64,000 nt of DNA from CATQHB01 sp965262595 (lineage in GTDB: Bacteria; Chloroflexota; Dehalococcoidia; Lucifugimonadales; UBA3495), in assembly GCA_965262595.1 (NCBI GenBank), contig OZ253548.1, positions 1,240,001 to 1,304,000 on the forward strand, in the 5' to 3' direction. The notes under the pieces are model-generated. The model was not told the DNA's origin. It ran no database searches and saw nothing but the letters and a program-made list of their open reading frames with translations. How positions within the stretch are numbered: the first letter of the stretch is position 1; each line of letters begins with the position of its first letter. Below, piece after piece: positions 7,396-15,809 of this stretch. The position numbers and the translations under genes were made by a program.

Positions 7396-8454
7396 ATGAT
7401 AATTAATATGGTTGCAAACGGCGGGCAGTCCACCCCTGGCGCCGCTCCTGTCCGGGGCACTATTCTATCCGGTATGCGCCCCACCGGGCGGCTTCACCTG
7501 GGCAACTACCTGGGAGCGTTGGAGAACTGGGTAAACTTGCAGCAAGATTACCGATGCATCTACAGCATCGTTGATATTCACGCTCTTACCACCATTGAAA
7601 ACCCGGCGGACGTAGCCGAAATCCAACCTAATGTCCACGAGATGGCCCTGGACTGGCTGGCTGCCGGAATTGATCCGGAACAGTGCATCATCTTCGTCCA
7701 GTCCCAAGTGCCTGAGGTGATGAGCCTGCACACGCTGTTGAGCATGGTAACCCCCCTGGGCTGGTTGATGCGGGTGCCCACCTTTAAGGAAAAGGTGCGC
7801 CAAATGGACGAGACCGAGGAGAGCGTCAATTACGGTCTGGTCGGCTATCCGGTGCTGCAAACCGCCGACATTATCCTGTACAAGGCGGATACCGTGCCGG
7901 TGGGCCAGGACCAATTGCCTCACCTGGAGTTGGCCCGAGAAATTGTCCGTCGCTTCAACTACCGCTTCGGGGATACCTTCCCCGAACCCCAGGCCAAGCT
8001 CACCGAAGCTCCCCTGATCCTTGGATTGGAAGGGCAGCAGAAAATGAGCAAATCCCTGGACAACCATATTGACCTGGCCGCCACCCCGGAGGAGACCGCC
8101 AAGCGGGTGCTGACCGCCTTTACCGACCCCCAACGGCTGCGGCTCAGCGATCCGGGCCGCCCGGAAGTATGTAACGTTTACTCCCTGCACCGGCTGTTCA
8201 GTCCGGCCGAGGAAGTGGACCAAGTTTATGCCGAATGCGTCGGCGCTCAACGGGGCTGCGTAGATTGCAAGCGACATCTGGCTGGCAGCATCAACGCATT
8301 TCTCGAACCGATGCGGGAGCGGCGCCGCGAGTTGGCAGAACGGCCGGACTTTGTTAAGGAAGTGTTGGCGGAGGGCGGCAAGCAGGCCCGGGCCATCGCC
8401 CGGCAAACCCTTGCTGAAGTTTACGACAAAATGGGCTTGGCCCAACTGGCTTAA
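7396..8454 (+). CDS. trpS: Tryptophanyl-tRNA synthetase
   Basis: 352 residues from ATG 7396. A class I synthetase charging tRNA-Trp. The HIGH-like motif is HLGN in PTGRLHLGNYLGAL, and KMSKS appears in full in QQKMSKSLDNHI. The family segments QSQVPE, GLVGYPVLQTADIL and VPVGQDQLPHLELAR are intact. The frame extends to a TTG at 7378, and another ATG lies at 7408. A short Ala/Gly/Pro-rich segment precedes the Rossmann fold. I see no T-box-like leader upstream. Confidence 0.96.
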   Translation: MIINMVANGGQSTPGAAPVRGTILSGMRPTGRLHLGNYLGALENWVNLQQDYRCIYSIVDIHALTTIENPADVAEIQPNVHEMALDWLAAGIDPEQCIIFVQSQVPEVMSLHTLLSMVTPLGWLMRVPTFKEKVRQMDETEESVNYGLVGYPVLQTADIILYKADTVPVGQDQLPHLELAREIVRRFNYRFGDTFPEPQAKLTEAPLILGLEGQQKMSKSLDNHIDLAATPEETAKRVLTAFTDPQRLRLSDPGRPEVCNVYSLHRLFSPAEEVDQVYAECVGAQRGCVDCKRHLAGSINAFLEPMRERRRELAERPDFVKEVLAEGGKQARAIARQTLAEVYDKMGLAQLA

Positions 8455-8523
8455 GCCGACTTCCCAATCACCAGAACCCTAACTGACACTGGCATATTTG
8501 ATTCCAGGGCCGATTGAGCAACT

Positions 8524-9351
8524 ATGACGCAACCGCAAATAGTACCCCTGCCACTCTCCCAAAGCGGACGCAGCGCGCTGGAAGTGTCTATCGACGCTGC
8601 GCGCCGGGCCGGCCAGATAATTCGGGAACGCTTCCTGACCGAAATGGAAATCAGCTTCAAAGGTCGCGCCGACATCGTGACCGATGTGGACTTGGCGGCA
8701 GAAAGGGTGATTCTGGATTTGGTGCAGTCGGAATACCCGCAGTTCAGCATACTGTCCGAAGAGTCCAGCCCGATCGAAACCGGCTCCCCCTACACCTGGG
8801 TTATTGACCCAATCGACGGCACCCGCAACTATGCCGAGGGCATTCCCCATTTTTGCGTTGTGGTGGCCCTGGCAAAAGGCAATGACACGGTGATGGGCGT
8901 TACCTACGACCCGATAAAGGAAGAGACCTTCACCGCCGAATTAGGGCGCGGCGCCTTTCTCAACGGCAGCCCCATTGCAGTGTCCGACCGGCAAGAAATT
9001 GCCGACTGTGTACTGGGTTTCGACCTAGGTTATGTGGACCAAAAAGCGGGAACGGCCCTGGATATGATAAGGTCCCTGTGGCCGGGCTTTCAGACGATGC
9101 GGCTGATGGGGTCGTCGGCCCTGGGAATGGCCTACGCCGCCGCCGGTCGAATTGACTTGTACTTCCATCATTCTCTGTCTCCGTGGGACAGCGCCTCCGG
9201 CCTGCTCCTGGCCCGGGAAGCCGGCGGAAACGTCATAGACCGGCAGGGGCAGGACGCCGACCTGCGCACTCCCAGCGTCATAGTATCCAGTCAGCGCCTG
9301 ATTGACCGATTCCTCCAGGCCACCGAGGGGTTGGAGTGGCGTCAGGGGTAG
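8524..9351 (+). CDS. Inositol monophosphatase-family phosphatase
   Basis: 275 residues. It shows the Li+-sensitive phosphatase motifs: E-E in LSEESSP, DPIDGTRNYAEGIPHFCV (metal ligands and substrate contact) and SPWDSASGLLLAREAGG near the C-terminus. Family members hydrolyse inositol-1-phosphate, or histidinol phosphate or fructose-1,6-bisphosphate. The window also encodes inositol-3-phosphate synthase (27648-28772), so inositol monophosphatase activity would make sense here, but histidinol phosphatase cannot be excluded. It starts 69 bp after trpS and its last 10 bp overlap the convergent CoA-transferase gene. Confidence 0.88.
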   Translation: MTQPQIVPLPLSQSGRSALEVSIDAARRAGQIIRERFLTEMEISFKGRADIVTDVDLAAERVILDLVQSEYPQFSILSEESSPIETGSPYTWVIDPIDGTRNYAEGIPHFCVVVALAKGNDTVMGVTYDPIKEETFTAELGRGAFLNGSPIAVSDRQEIADCVLGFDLGYVDQKAGTALDMIRSLWPGFQTMRLMGSSALGMAYAAAGRIDLYFHHSLSPWDSASGLLLAREAGGNVIDRQGQDADLRTPSVIVSSQRLIDRFLQATEGLEWRQG

Positions 9352-10550
9352 GCTAGAACCACTCCGGCATTAACCAGGTCAGCGACATCCGCCTCCGAAA
9401 ACCCCGCCGCTTGCAATACTTCCACGCTGTGCTCTCCCAAGGCCGGCGCGCGCCGGCGAATGCGGCCCGGTGTTGCCGACAACTTTACCGGGATGCCAAT
9501 GTTATGCAAAATGCCCAGCTCCGGATCGTCCAGGTCGATTAACATCTCCCGGGCCTGCACTTGGGGGTCGTGGTACACCTGTTCCATATTGTAGATGGGG
9601 CCGGCAACTACCCCGGCTTTATCCAGTAATTCCAGCCAATAGGCAGTACACTCCCGGGACAGGGTGGACTCCAGTAGCTCCGCTAATTCCGATTCCCGGG
9701 CCTTGCGGTCGCCGGGAATCTTGAACTTGGGGTCTTCAATCAAGTTTTCCAAACCGAGCGCCCGGCAGAACTGCTCCCAGGTGGCTTGGGTGGCGGCGCC
9801 AATGTTGATGTAGCCGTCTGCGGTGCGCAGCGCCTGGTAAGGGGCCGAAACCCGGTGGGCCGAACCCAGCGGCCCCGGAATCTCTCCCTCGGCGAAATAC
9901 AGGGCCGACTCCCAGATGGTATAAGCTATACCCGCTTCCAGGAGAGAGGTGTCCACCGACTGTCCCTGCCCGGTTTTGAGGGCGTGGATGTAGGCGCACA
10001 GGATACCGTAGGCGGCCAAAGTTCCGGCGGAAATATCGGTGATCGGTACGCCCACCTTGGCCGGTGGACTGTCAGGAAAGCCGGTGATGCTCATCAGTCC
10101 GCTCATTCCCTGGGCCACCAGGTCAAATCCTCCCCGATTGCGGTATGGGCCGGTACCGCCAAAACCGGAAATAGAGCAATATACCAGGGATGGCCGGTCC
10201 TGGACCAACTCGGCGTAACCCAGGCCCAGCCGTTCCATGACACCGGGACGAAAGTTCTCCACCACCACATCCGCGGTTTCCAGCAGCCGCCGGAACACCT
10301 GGCGTCCTCGATCATCTTGAAGATTCAAGGCCAAGCTGCGTTTGTTGCGGTTCAGCGCCAGGAATCCCGCCGCCAGGCCGCCGGCATAGGGCGGCCCCAT
10401 TCGTCGGGTGTCATCGCCGCCGTTGGGCCTTTCAATCTTGATTACATCCGCGCCCATATCGGCCAGCAGCATCGTGCAAACCGGCCCGGCCATTATCTGG
10501 GTCAGGTCCAGGACCACCATACCGGCCAGCGGAGAAGTACCGGGCATCAT
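9342..10550 (-). CDS. CaiB/BaiF family CoA-transferase (class III)
   Basis: 402 residues. Class III CoA-transferases move CoA between carboxylic acids through an aspartyl-CoA intermediate. The catalytic Asp is D143 in RGGFDLVAQGMSGLMS. The N-terminus LDLTQIMAGPVCTMLLADMGADVIKIE and the ENFRPGVMERLGLGY segment are diagnostic. The family is multi-copy in Dehalococcoidia-type genomes and its substrate (for example formyl, carnitine or succinyl CoA acceptors) cannot be read from sequence. It is convergent with the phosphatase gene (10-bp overlap) and divergent from the radical SAM gene. Confidence 0.93.
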   Translation of the reverse strand: MMPGTSPLAGMVVLDLTQIMAGPVCTMLLADMGADVIKIERPNGGDDTRRMGPPYAGGLAAGFLALNRNKRSLALNLQDDRGRQVFRRLLETADVVVENFRPGVMERLGLGYAELVQDRPSLVYCSISGFGGTGPYRNRGGFDLVAQGMSGLMSITGFPDSPPAKVGVPITDISAGTLAAYGILCAYIHALKTGQGQSVDTSLLEAGIAYTIWESALYFAEGEIPGPLGSAHRVSAPYQALRTADGYINIGAATQATWEQFCRALGLENLIEDPKFKIPGDRKARESELAELLESTLSRECTAYWLELLDKAGVVAGPIYNMEQVYHDPQVQAREMLIDLDDPELGILHNIGIPVKLSATPGRIRRRAPALGEHSVEVLQAAGFSEADVADLVNAGVVLAYP

Positions 10551-10720
10551 CGCTTTTTCTCCCTAATATTCTCTGAATCTAAAACCAGGGCCAGTATAGC
10601 GCAAAGGAGGGCCGATTTCTCCTATAGTGAATATCGCGGTGTCCGCTGAAAGTTATCCTTGCGCTTGAAACTTGGGGTTACGCGGCGGGCGCGGAAGAGA
10701 CCTGTCTTTGCCCTTTCGGG

Positions 10721-10750
10721 TTGACAGCACGATACCCCAGGGGTTAGATA
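10721..10750 (+). promoter_or_regulatory. Candidate promoter of the radical SAM/methyltransferase pair
   Basis: A perfect TTGACA at 10721-10726 is followed 17-18 bp later by a poor -10 (TTAGAT 10744-10749 or TAGATA 10745-10750). The strong -35 with a weak -10 could mean activator dependence. Confidence 0.4.
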
Positions 10751-10795
10751 GATAGAAAGCAAACCCTACCCGAGGTAAAGGACGGCCATTACCCC

Positions 10796-10840
10796 AAATC
10801 CCCAATGCCCAAATCCCCAATGCCCAAATCCCCAATGCCC
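10796..10840 (+). repeat. 15-bp tandem repeat x3 at the start of the radical SAM gene
   Basis: Three exact head-to-tail copies of AAATCCCCAATGCCC (10796-10810, 10811-10825, 10826-10840). Each copy contains an ATG in the radical SAM reading frame (10805, 10820, 10835). Because the unit is five codons, gain or loss of copies keeps the frame. Confidence 0.95.
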
Positions 10841-12358
10841 AATGATGGAGGCAAATTGGATAATCTCGCCGGTGACAGTCCCGTAAAAAGCGGCGCCCGG
10901 GTCAAGCAGGACGCCGACTTTATCTTCCACGAGTTGACTCGCAGCATCTGCCCGGAATGCAAGACGGTTATTGACGCCCAAATCATCCTGAGGGACAACA
11001 AGGTCTATATGCGTAAGCGGTGCCCCTCCCACGGCTGGTTTGAAGGCATCATCAGCTCCGACGCCGAAATGTACGTCGATTCCGTCAAGTTCAACAAGCC
11101 GGGGACCATTCCCCTGGAGTTCAGTACTCAGGTAAAGGATGGCTGTCCGCTGGACTGCGGGTTGTGCCCGGAACACAAGCAGCACATTTGCCTGGCCCTG
11201 ATTGAGGTTAATACGGCCTGCAACCTGAACTGCCCCATCTGCTTCGCCAACGCCGGCATCGGCTACAGCCTTACCCTGGAGCAGGTTGAGGGAATGCTGG
11301 ACCGCTTTGTAGAAATTGAGGGCGACCCAGAGGTCATACAATTCAGCGGCGGCGAGCCAACGATACATCCGGACCTGCCCCAGATGATTCAAGCGGCCCG
11401 AGACCGGGGCATCCGGCAGGTGATGGTAAATACTAACGGAGTTCGCATCGCCAAAGACGACAAGTTTCTGGAAACTCTGGCCCAGTTGAAGCCGGTAATC
11501 TATTTCCAGTTTGATGGGCTGCGGCGGGAAACCTATCAGACAATCCGCGGCGAAGATCTGCTTGATACCAAATTGCTGGCCCTGGACCGGTTGAACCAAG
11601 CCGGACTGGATGCGGTTCTGGTGGCGGCCATTGAGCGGGACGTGAATGTGGATGAGGTAGGGGCCATTGTAGAATTCGGTCTGCGTCACCCGGCGGTACG
11701 CGGCGTAGTCCTCCAACCGGTAACTCACGTTGGCCGCCATGTGCCCTTTGACCCGATGCAGCGAGTGACCATTCCAGACGTTATTCACGGCATCGTTGAG
11801 CAGACCGGCGGCCGGTTCGTTCTGGAAGACTTTGTGCCGGTGCCCTGCTGCTTCCCCACCTGCCAGGTTAATTCCTACATCTATGTGGACGGAGAGACGG
11901 TAATGCCCTTGCCCCGACTGCTCAAGATTGAAGATTACCTGGACTACATCACCAACCGGGCCCTGCCCAAGGCGCCCAACACTAATCAGATACAACAGGC
12001 GTTAGAGGGACTGTGGTCGGCATCGGCAGTAGCGGGAACCGACAAGACCGCCGACCAGTTCCAATGCGCCTGCGGGCCGGGAATGGACCTGCCTTATAGC
12101 ATGTCCCACCTGAAGGAGCACGTTTTCCAGATTGCAGTTAAGGATTTTCTGGACCCCTATACTTTCAATGTTAAGCAGGTAATGAAATGCTGTGTCGGCA
12201 TTCTGGTGCCCGACGGGCGGGTGATACCTTTTTGCGCTTACAATTCGGTGGGCTACCGGGAACAAATACGGGAGCAGCTTACTAACGAGCAGGGACGCAG
12301 ACCGGAACGAGAAACAAGACGGAGGAGTATTGAACTTACCGGAAACGGCAGCGGCTAA
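10805..12358 (+). CDS. Radical SAM enzyme of the tetraether lipid synthase (Tes/MJ0619) family
   Basis: Up to 517 residues. Order of features (numbered from ATG 10805): an N-terminal metal site (C49-P-E-C52 and C73), a second Cys group D-G-C114-P-L-D-C118-G-L-C121, then the radical SAM CX3CX2C motif CNLNCPICF (C139, C143, C146), FSGGEPT, and a Cys-rich C-terminal region (PCCFPTC, CACGPG, KCCVG...FCAYN) that should hold extra Fe-S clusters. This layout is that of MJ0619/Tes proteins, which join alkyl chains to make membrane-spanning archaeal lipids. Bacterial homologues are known but mostly uncharacterised. The start is uncertain: three in-frame ATGs lie in a tandem repeat, and TTG 10856 has GGAGG 4 nt upstream. 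It overlaps the next gene by 29 bp. Confidence 0.88.
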   Translation: MPKSPMPKSPMPNDGGKLDNLAGDSPVKSGARVKQDADFIFHELTRSICPECKTVIDAQIILRDNKVYMRKRCPSHGWFEGIISSDAEMYVDSVKFNKPGTIPLEFSTQVKDGCPLDCGLCPEHKQHICLALIEVNTACNLNCPICFANAGIGYSLTLEQVEGMLDRFVEIEGDPEVIQFSGGEPTIHPDLPQMIQAARDRGIRQVMVNTNGVRIAKDDKFLETLAQLKPVIYFQFDGLRRETYQTIRGEDLLDTKLLALDRLNQAGLDAVLVAAIERDVNVDEVGAIVEFGLRHPAVRGVVLQPVTHVGRHVPFDPMQRVTIPDVIHGIVEQTGGRFVLEDFVPVPCCFPTCQVNSYIYVDGETVMPLPRLLKIEDYLDYITNRALPKAPNTNQIQQALEGLWSASAVAGTDKTADQFQCACGPGMDLPYSMSHLKEHVFQIAVKDFLDPYTFNVKQVMKCCVGILVPDGRVIPFCAYNSVGYREQIREQLTNEQGRRPERETRRRSIELTGNGSG

Positions 12359-13142
12359 AGCCTGCTGCGCCGACCTGTACCAGTCCGACCTCGCCCGGCT
12401 GGTTCTGGGCGATACCCGCCACCCCGGGGGGCTGCGCTTAACCAACCGCCTGGGCCGGTTAATGGGCTTGCAACGGAATGACTGGGTAGTTGACCTGGCC
12501 TCCGGCAATGGCACCGGTTCGGCGGCAGTATCCCGCGCATTTCACTGCAACGTCGTGGGCATTGAGTTCGGACGCGCCGCCACATTGGAAGCTTGGGCCG
12601 GGGAGGCGGCAGGGCCGGTGCGGAGTAGGGCTTACTTTGTACAGGGGGATGCGGAACAGCCGCCGTTGCGGTCGGGCCGATTTGACGGCGTGTTATCCGA
12701 GTGTTCCCTTAGCCTCTTCCCGGATAAAGCCGCTGCAGTGCAGGAGGCGCTTCGGCTGCTGCGACCCGGCGGAAGACTGGGCATCAGTGACGTTACGGTT
12801 ACGCCGGGAAGCCTGTCGCCGGAACTGGACGATTCGCTGGGCCAAATGTTGTGTCTGACTGACGCCCTGAGCGTTGACGGCTACGCCCAACTGCTGCAGG
12901 ATGGCGGCCTTAACCTGTTGCATCAGGAGGATGCCTCCGGTGAAGTCCTGGGGCTGCTGGATGACTTGGAGGCCAAGCTGGTAGCCCTGGCGCTCTGGCA
13001 AAGTTTCTCAGTTGCCGGAGAAACGGCGGAGGAGCCATCAGAACCCGTTGGAGACTGGCCGGGCCTGTTAGCCCAGGTTAGAAACCTGGTTACCACCGGA
13101 CGGCTGGGATACTGGCTATACGTCGGGCAAAAACCAGGCTGA
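12330..13142 (+). CDS. Class I SAM-dependent methyltransferase coupled to the Tes-like gene
   Basis: 270 residues from TTG 12330, just after a GGAGGAG site and inside the end of the radical SAM gene, so the two are translationally coupled. Motif I is VVDLASGNGTGS, the acidic motif II follows (VVGIEF), then FDGVLSECSLSLFPDK and LRPGGRLGISD of the UbiE/ArsM-type fold. The N-terminal ACCADLYQSDLARLVLGD segment carries a vicinal Cys pair (C12-C13). ArsM-like enzymes also use Cys, but the ArsM triad is not evident. A lipid or small-molecule acceptor is inferred from the partner gene. The substrate is unknown. Confidence 0.8.
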   Translation: MNLPETAAAKACCADLYQSDLARLVLGDTRHPGGLRLTNRLGRLMGLQRNDWVVDLASGNGTGSAAVSRAFHCNVVGIEFGRAATLEAWAGEAAGPVRSRAYFVQGDAEQPPLRSGRFDGVLSECSLSLFPDKAAAVQEALRLLRPGGRLGISDVTVTPGSLSPELDDSLGQMLCLTDALSVDGYAQLLQDGGLNLLHQEDASGEVLGLLDDLEAKLVALALWQSFSVAGETAEEPSEPVGDWPGLLAQVRNLVTTGRLGYWLYVGQKPG

Positions 13143-13213
13143 ATTGCTTCAACAAAGCTACAAAGGACCGACTACTGAGACCAAGCTCCGAAGGTCAAAG
13201 CGCCACAGTCTAA

Positions 13214-13249
13214 CCGCCCATCGTGCCGCCCATCGTGCCGCCCATCGTG
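13214..13249. repeat. 12-bp tandem repeat x3
   Basis: Three exact copies of CCGCCCATCGTG at 13214-13225, 13226-13237 and 13238-13249, followed by a partial copy. Non-coding. Confidence 0.95.
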
Positions 13250-13346
13250 CCGGCAAATTAAGGTCGCTTGCCCCTGTCCCCTGGGGCGGCTGAGTGTTAT
13301 ATTGATTGCTAAAGCCATTAACCCCGGTCAACTAATCCAGGGCCGT

Positions 13347-13403
13347 TCGATTATCAAGGGAAAGCCGCTCCGGGTGAGCCTGTCCTTCGACAAGCTCAGG
13401 TTG
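13347..13403 (-). repeat. Dispersed repeat, copy 1
   Basis: Read on the minus strand: CCTGAGC--GTCGAAGGACAGGCTCACC, then GAGCGGCTTTCCCTTGATAAT. The same order of blocks recurs at 42797-42850 and 58685-58740. It lies between genes. Confidence 0.75.
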
Positions 13404-13515
13404 AGAGGGGAAACACTTGAACCGGAACTTTCGAGGGCCCCGGATAACTACCCGGCGGAACTTGCGCGGCGCTAATCTTGATGAAGACCTGCGATAGTCG
13501 TTAGACGGTAATAAA

Positions 13516-14229
13516 TTGACGGAAGAATTAGTTCTTATCCAGAAACTCCTGGCTTCTATTGTTGTCGGTTATCTGCTAGGTTCAATCCCCTTCGCCCATT
13601 TGGCGGCTCGACGCAGCGGCATAGACATTTTCTCCACCGGAAACACTCGAGCCGGTACCGCCAACGTATTCTGGAATATCAGCCGGCGTAACGGATCACT
13701 GGTCTTTGCCGCCGATGCGATAAAGGGATCGTTGGCGATTGTGTTTGCCGGACTGCTGGGAGTGCCGGATGGCGCCCTGATTCTGGCCGGCGGAGCGGCT
13801 GTTGCCGGGCACTGGAAGTCAATTTTCACCCGATTCCGCGGCGGAGACGGAATGGTTACCCTGGTCGGGGTAACCTTTGCACTGGTGCACTGGCTGGGAT
13901 TCCTGGGAGTCGGGATCGGATTTGCCGTTGTCCTGCTGGCCCGCCGTTCTCCCTTCCGGTCTTCCCTGGGCATTGCGGTCTGCTACACGGTGCTGTTAGC
14001 CGTTACTCAGTATTACCATGCCTACCGTATCCAGGTGCTGGAACTGACCATCCTGGCATTGCTGATAATTTTCCACAACGTTCTGGTCCACCGACGCAAT
14101 GCAACAATGCTGTCCGCCGCCAATAGGGAGCAATTAACCATGGGCCTGGACGACGCCGAAGACCTGGGCCTGGATTTAGACTTGGACCTGGACGAGGAGG
14201 CCGACCCCGATTTTCCGGACTGTCGTTAG
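13516..14229 (+). CDS. PlsY-like acyl-phosphate:glycerol-3-phosphate acyltransferase family protein with acidic tail
   Basis: 237 residues with several hydrophobic helices. PlsY transfers acyl groups from acyl-phosphate to glycerol-3-phosphate in the membrane. Here the first motif is STGNTRAGTANVFW (canonical GSGNxGATN) and the second is GHWKSIFTRFRGGDGM, where the canonical GGKG Lys is Asp. The third motif (FHNVLVHRRNA) is recognisable but degenerate. After the last helix there is a tail of about 40 residues rich in Asp/Leu with an LDLDLDLD run, unusual for PlsY. The start is taken as TTG 13516, with a weak ribosome-binding site. A second PlsY-like gene lies at 18652-19404. Acyltransferase activity is doubtful for this copy. 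Confidence 0.75.
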   Translation: MTEELVLIQKLLASIVVGYLLGSIPFAHLAARRSGIDIFSTGNTRAGTANVFWNISRRNGSLVFAADAIKGSLAIVFAGLLGVPDGALILAGGAAVAGHWKSIFTRFRGGDGMVTLVGVTFALVHWLGFLGVGIGFAVVLLARRSPFRSSLGIAVCYTVLLAVTQYYHAYRIQVLELTILALLIIFHNVLVHRRNATMLSAANREQLTMGLDDAEDLGLDLDLDLDEEADPDFPDCR

Positions 14230-14275
14230 AAGCTATAGCCGGTCCCGGCGCAAATACGCTTCCCGCTGCTCCGCG

Positions 14276-15451
14276 CTAGTTTTCCCGCCGTCGATTCCGT
14301 TTTAGCTCGTCAAGTTCCAGTACCCAGCCCAGATTATCATCTTCGGCGGCATCCTCAGCAAAGCCCGGCGAAAGTTCCACCGCCTTATCCAGGTACTGCA
14401 AACAGAGTCTGATTTCATCCAGCCGGGCATAAACCCGAGCTGCGTTGTACCAGCCAACGGCAAAACCGGGGTCAATCGCCAGAGCGGCAAGGTAGTCCTC
14501 CAGCGCATCTTCCTTATTCCCCAAGGCTTCATGGGCCGCTCCCCGGTTGCTGAGGGCCGCCGGAAAGTCCGGCCACAGCGCCACTGCCGCGCCATAATCC
14601 TCCAGCGCTCCGGCATAGTCCTCCAGCGCATCGTAGGCCAAACCCCGGTTGTTGAAAGCCTCGGCGTCATCCGGCCGCAACGCCACCACCTCGGTATAAT
14701 CGGCGACGGCGTCCTCAATATGCCCCAGGTAGTAGTAGGTACGGGCCCGGTTGAAGTAAGCGTCAGCATTGTCCGGGTTGTAATCTATGGCTGCTGCGTA
14801 GTCGGCAATGGCCCGGTCGTGCAACTCCAACTCATCCAACGAGGCCCCCCGATTCAGGTAAGCGTTAGACAGCGTTGGCCTCAACTCAATCGCCCGGTCA
14901 AAGGCGGCCACCGCATCCCGGTGACGGCCGATGCGGGCCAGTACCACACCCCGGTTATAATGAGCCTGGAGATAGTCAGGGTTCGACTCAATGGCGGCGG
15001 CATAATCGGCCACCGCCGATTCCGGATTGCCCAGATCATCATAGGCGTTGCCTCGCTGGTAAAGAGCCTCGGCCATATCCGGCTCCTGCTCCAGAACCAC
15101 GGTCAGTTCGGTGACGGCCCGGGCCGGGTCCTTGAGCCGGAGATGGGCCAAACCCAGGTTAAAGCGGGCTGCCGGATTATCCGGCTCTTCCTGCAAAATG
15201 CGCGAATACACCCGCGCGGCAACGTCATACCTTCCAACGGCAAAACATCCGTTGCCAAATATCGGGTCGGCGAGCGCCTCCTCGCCCAACGGCGTGGCAG
15301 CCTCCAATCCTTCCAGAGTCTGCTCTATTTGCCGGGCCGCCTCACCGCGCAGCCGGCCACCCCTGGGCAGGGGAGTCAAGTAGGTAACCCCAATGGAATT
15401 ATTCTGTAACAGGACGATCAGCTTATCCCGTAATTCCTCGGCCTGATTCAT
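14276..15451 (-). CDS. Tetratricopeptide repeat protein
   Basis: 391 residues made almost entirely of TPR units from about residue 65 onward. Eight full 34-residue repeats plus one partial copy are visible, each with the A-x-x-N-R-G-x-A / A-x-x-D-Y-x-A-A-I-x-x-x-P-D pattern (for example YNRGVVLARIGRHRDAVAAF). The first 60 residues are a short helical N-domain. There is no signal peptide or membrane segment, so it should be a cytoplasmic protein-interaction scaffold. It ends 46 bp from the convergent PlsY-like gene and is not in an operon. The partner is unknown. Confidence 0.9.
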   Translation of the reverse strand: MNQAEELRDKLIVLLQNNSIGVTYLTPLPRGGRLRGEAARQIEQTLEGLEAATPLGEEALADPIFGNGCFAVGRYDVAARVYSRILQEEPDNPAARFNLGLAHLRLKDPARAVTELTVVLEQEPDMAEALYQRGNAYDDLGNPESAVADYAAAIESNPDYLQAHYNRGVVLARIGRHRDAVAAFDRAIELRPTLSNAYLNRGASLDELELHDRAIADYAAAIDYNPDNADAYFNRARTYYYLGHIEDAVADYTEVVALRPDDAEAFNNRGLAYDALEDYAGALEDYGAAVALWPDFPAALSNRGAAHEALGNKEDALEDYLAALAIDPGFAVGWYNAARVYARLDEIRLCLQYLDKAVELSPGFAEDAAEDDNLGWVLELDELKRNRRREN

Positions 15452-15809
15452 TGCCCTCTCGTAATCGTGCGGTAGGCCGCCCGTACCGGCTAAATTCTTG
15501 AAACATCTTTAAGAATATCACGGAACCGTCTGTCTGACGACGAATTACCCTGCCGGTAAGGGTCAAAAAGGTTAGCCAAAATTGGAAACGGACACCCACC
15601 CACAACGCTGTCAGGGTCACTCAATTATAACGGACCATCGGCTCATGATGGCCGGTCAAACCACAAACTAGCCCTTCGACAAGTTCAAGAGGGGCGGGGA
15701 TAAACCCGAATCGCGACTCTTGAAAGGCATTGCCAGCGCCGTTCTTATCGTTGAATAATTTGGCCCGTACTCGTACAATTAGCCCTAACCCGTGCAATAG
15801 GAGCTCGCC
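15452..15809. other. Intergenic region upstream of the glutaredoxin-like gene
   Basis: Divergent spacer between the TPR gene and the glutaredoxin-like gene. It contains a short fragment of the dispersed repeat core (CCCTTCGACAAGTTC, about 15672-15686), a good promoter at 15751-15779, and a small dyad near the TPR start (TTCTT/AAGAA, about 15496-15516). No additional gene is evident. Confidence 0.5.
15751..15779 (+). promoter_or_regulatory. Promoter of the glutaredoxin-like gene
   Basis: TTGAAT (15751-15756), 17-bp spacer, TACAAT (15774-15779), about 25 bp before the ribosome-binding site AGGAG at 15799-15803. Confidence 0.65.

Larger units (their letters stand above)
13143..13515. other. Intergenic region with tandem and dispersed repeats
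   Basis: No gene is evident. It holds a 12-bp tandem repeat (13214-13249) and one reverse-oriented copy of the dispersed repeat family (13347-13403). No convincing promoter was found for the PlsY-like gene that follows. Confidence 0.6.

Noticed and set aside
7465..8445. 326-codon open frame opposite trpS
   Set aside because: Shadow of trpS, which carries HIGH-like and KMSKS motifs.
10766..11995. 409-codon open frame opposite the Tes-like radical SAM gene
   Set aside because: The plus-strand gene has full Cys motifs; the antisense frame begins in unrelated sequence and shows no domain.
13214..13249. CRISPR-like repeat
   Set aside because: Units are 12 bp and contiguous, without spacers; it is a simple tandem repeat.
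14531..15409. 292-codon open frame opposite the TPR gene
   Set aside because: Arises from the repetitive TPR codon pattern; the minus-strand TPR protein is clear.
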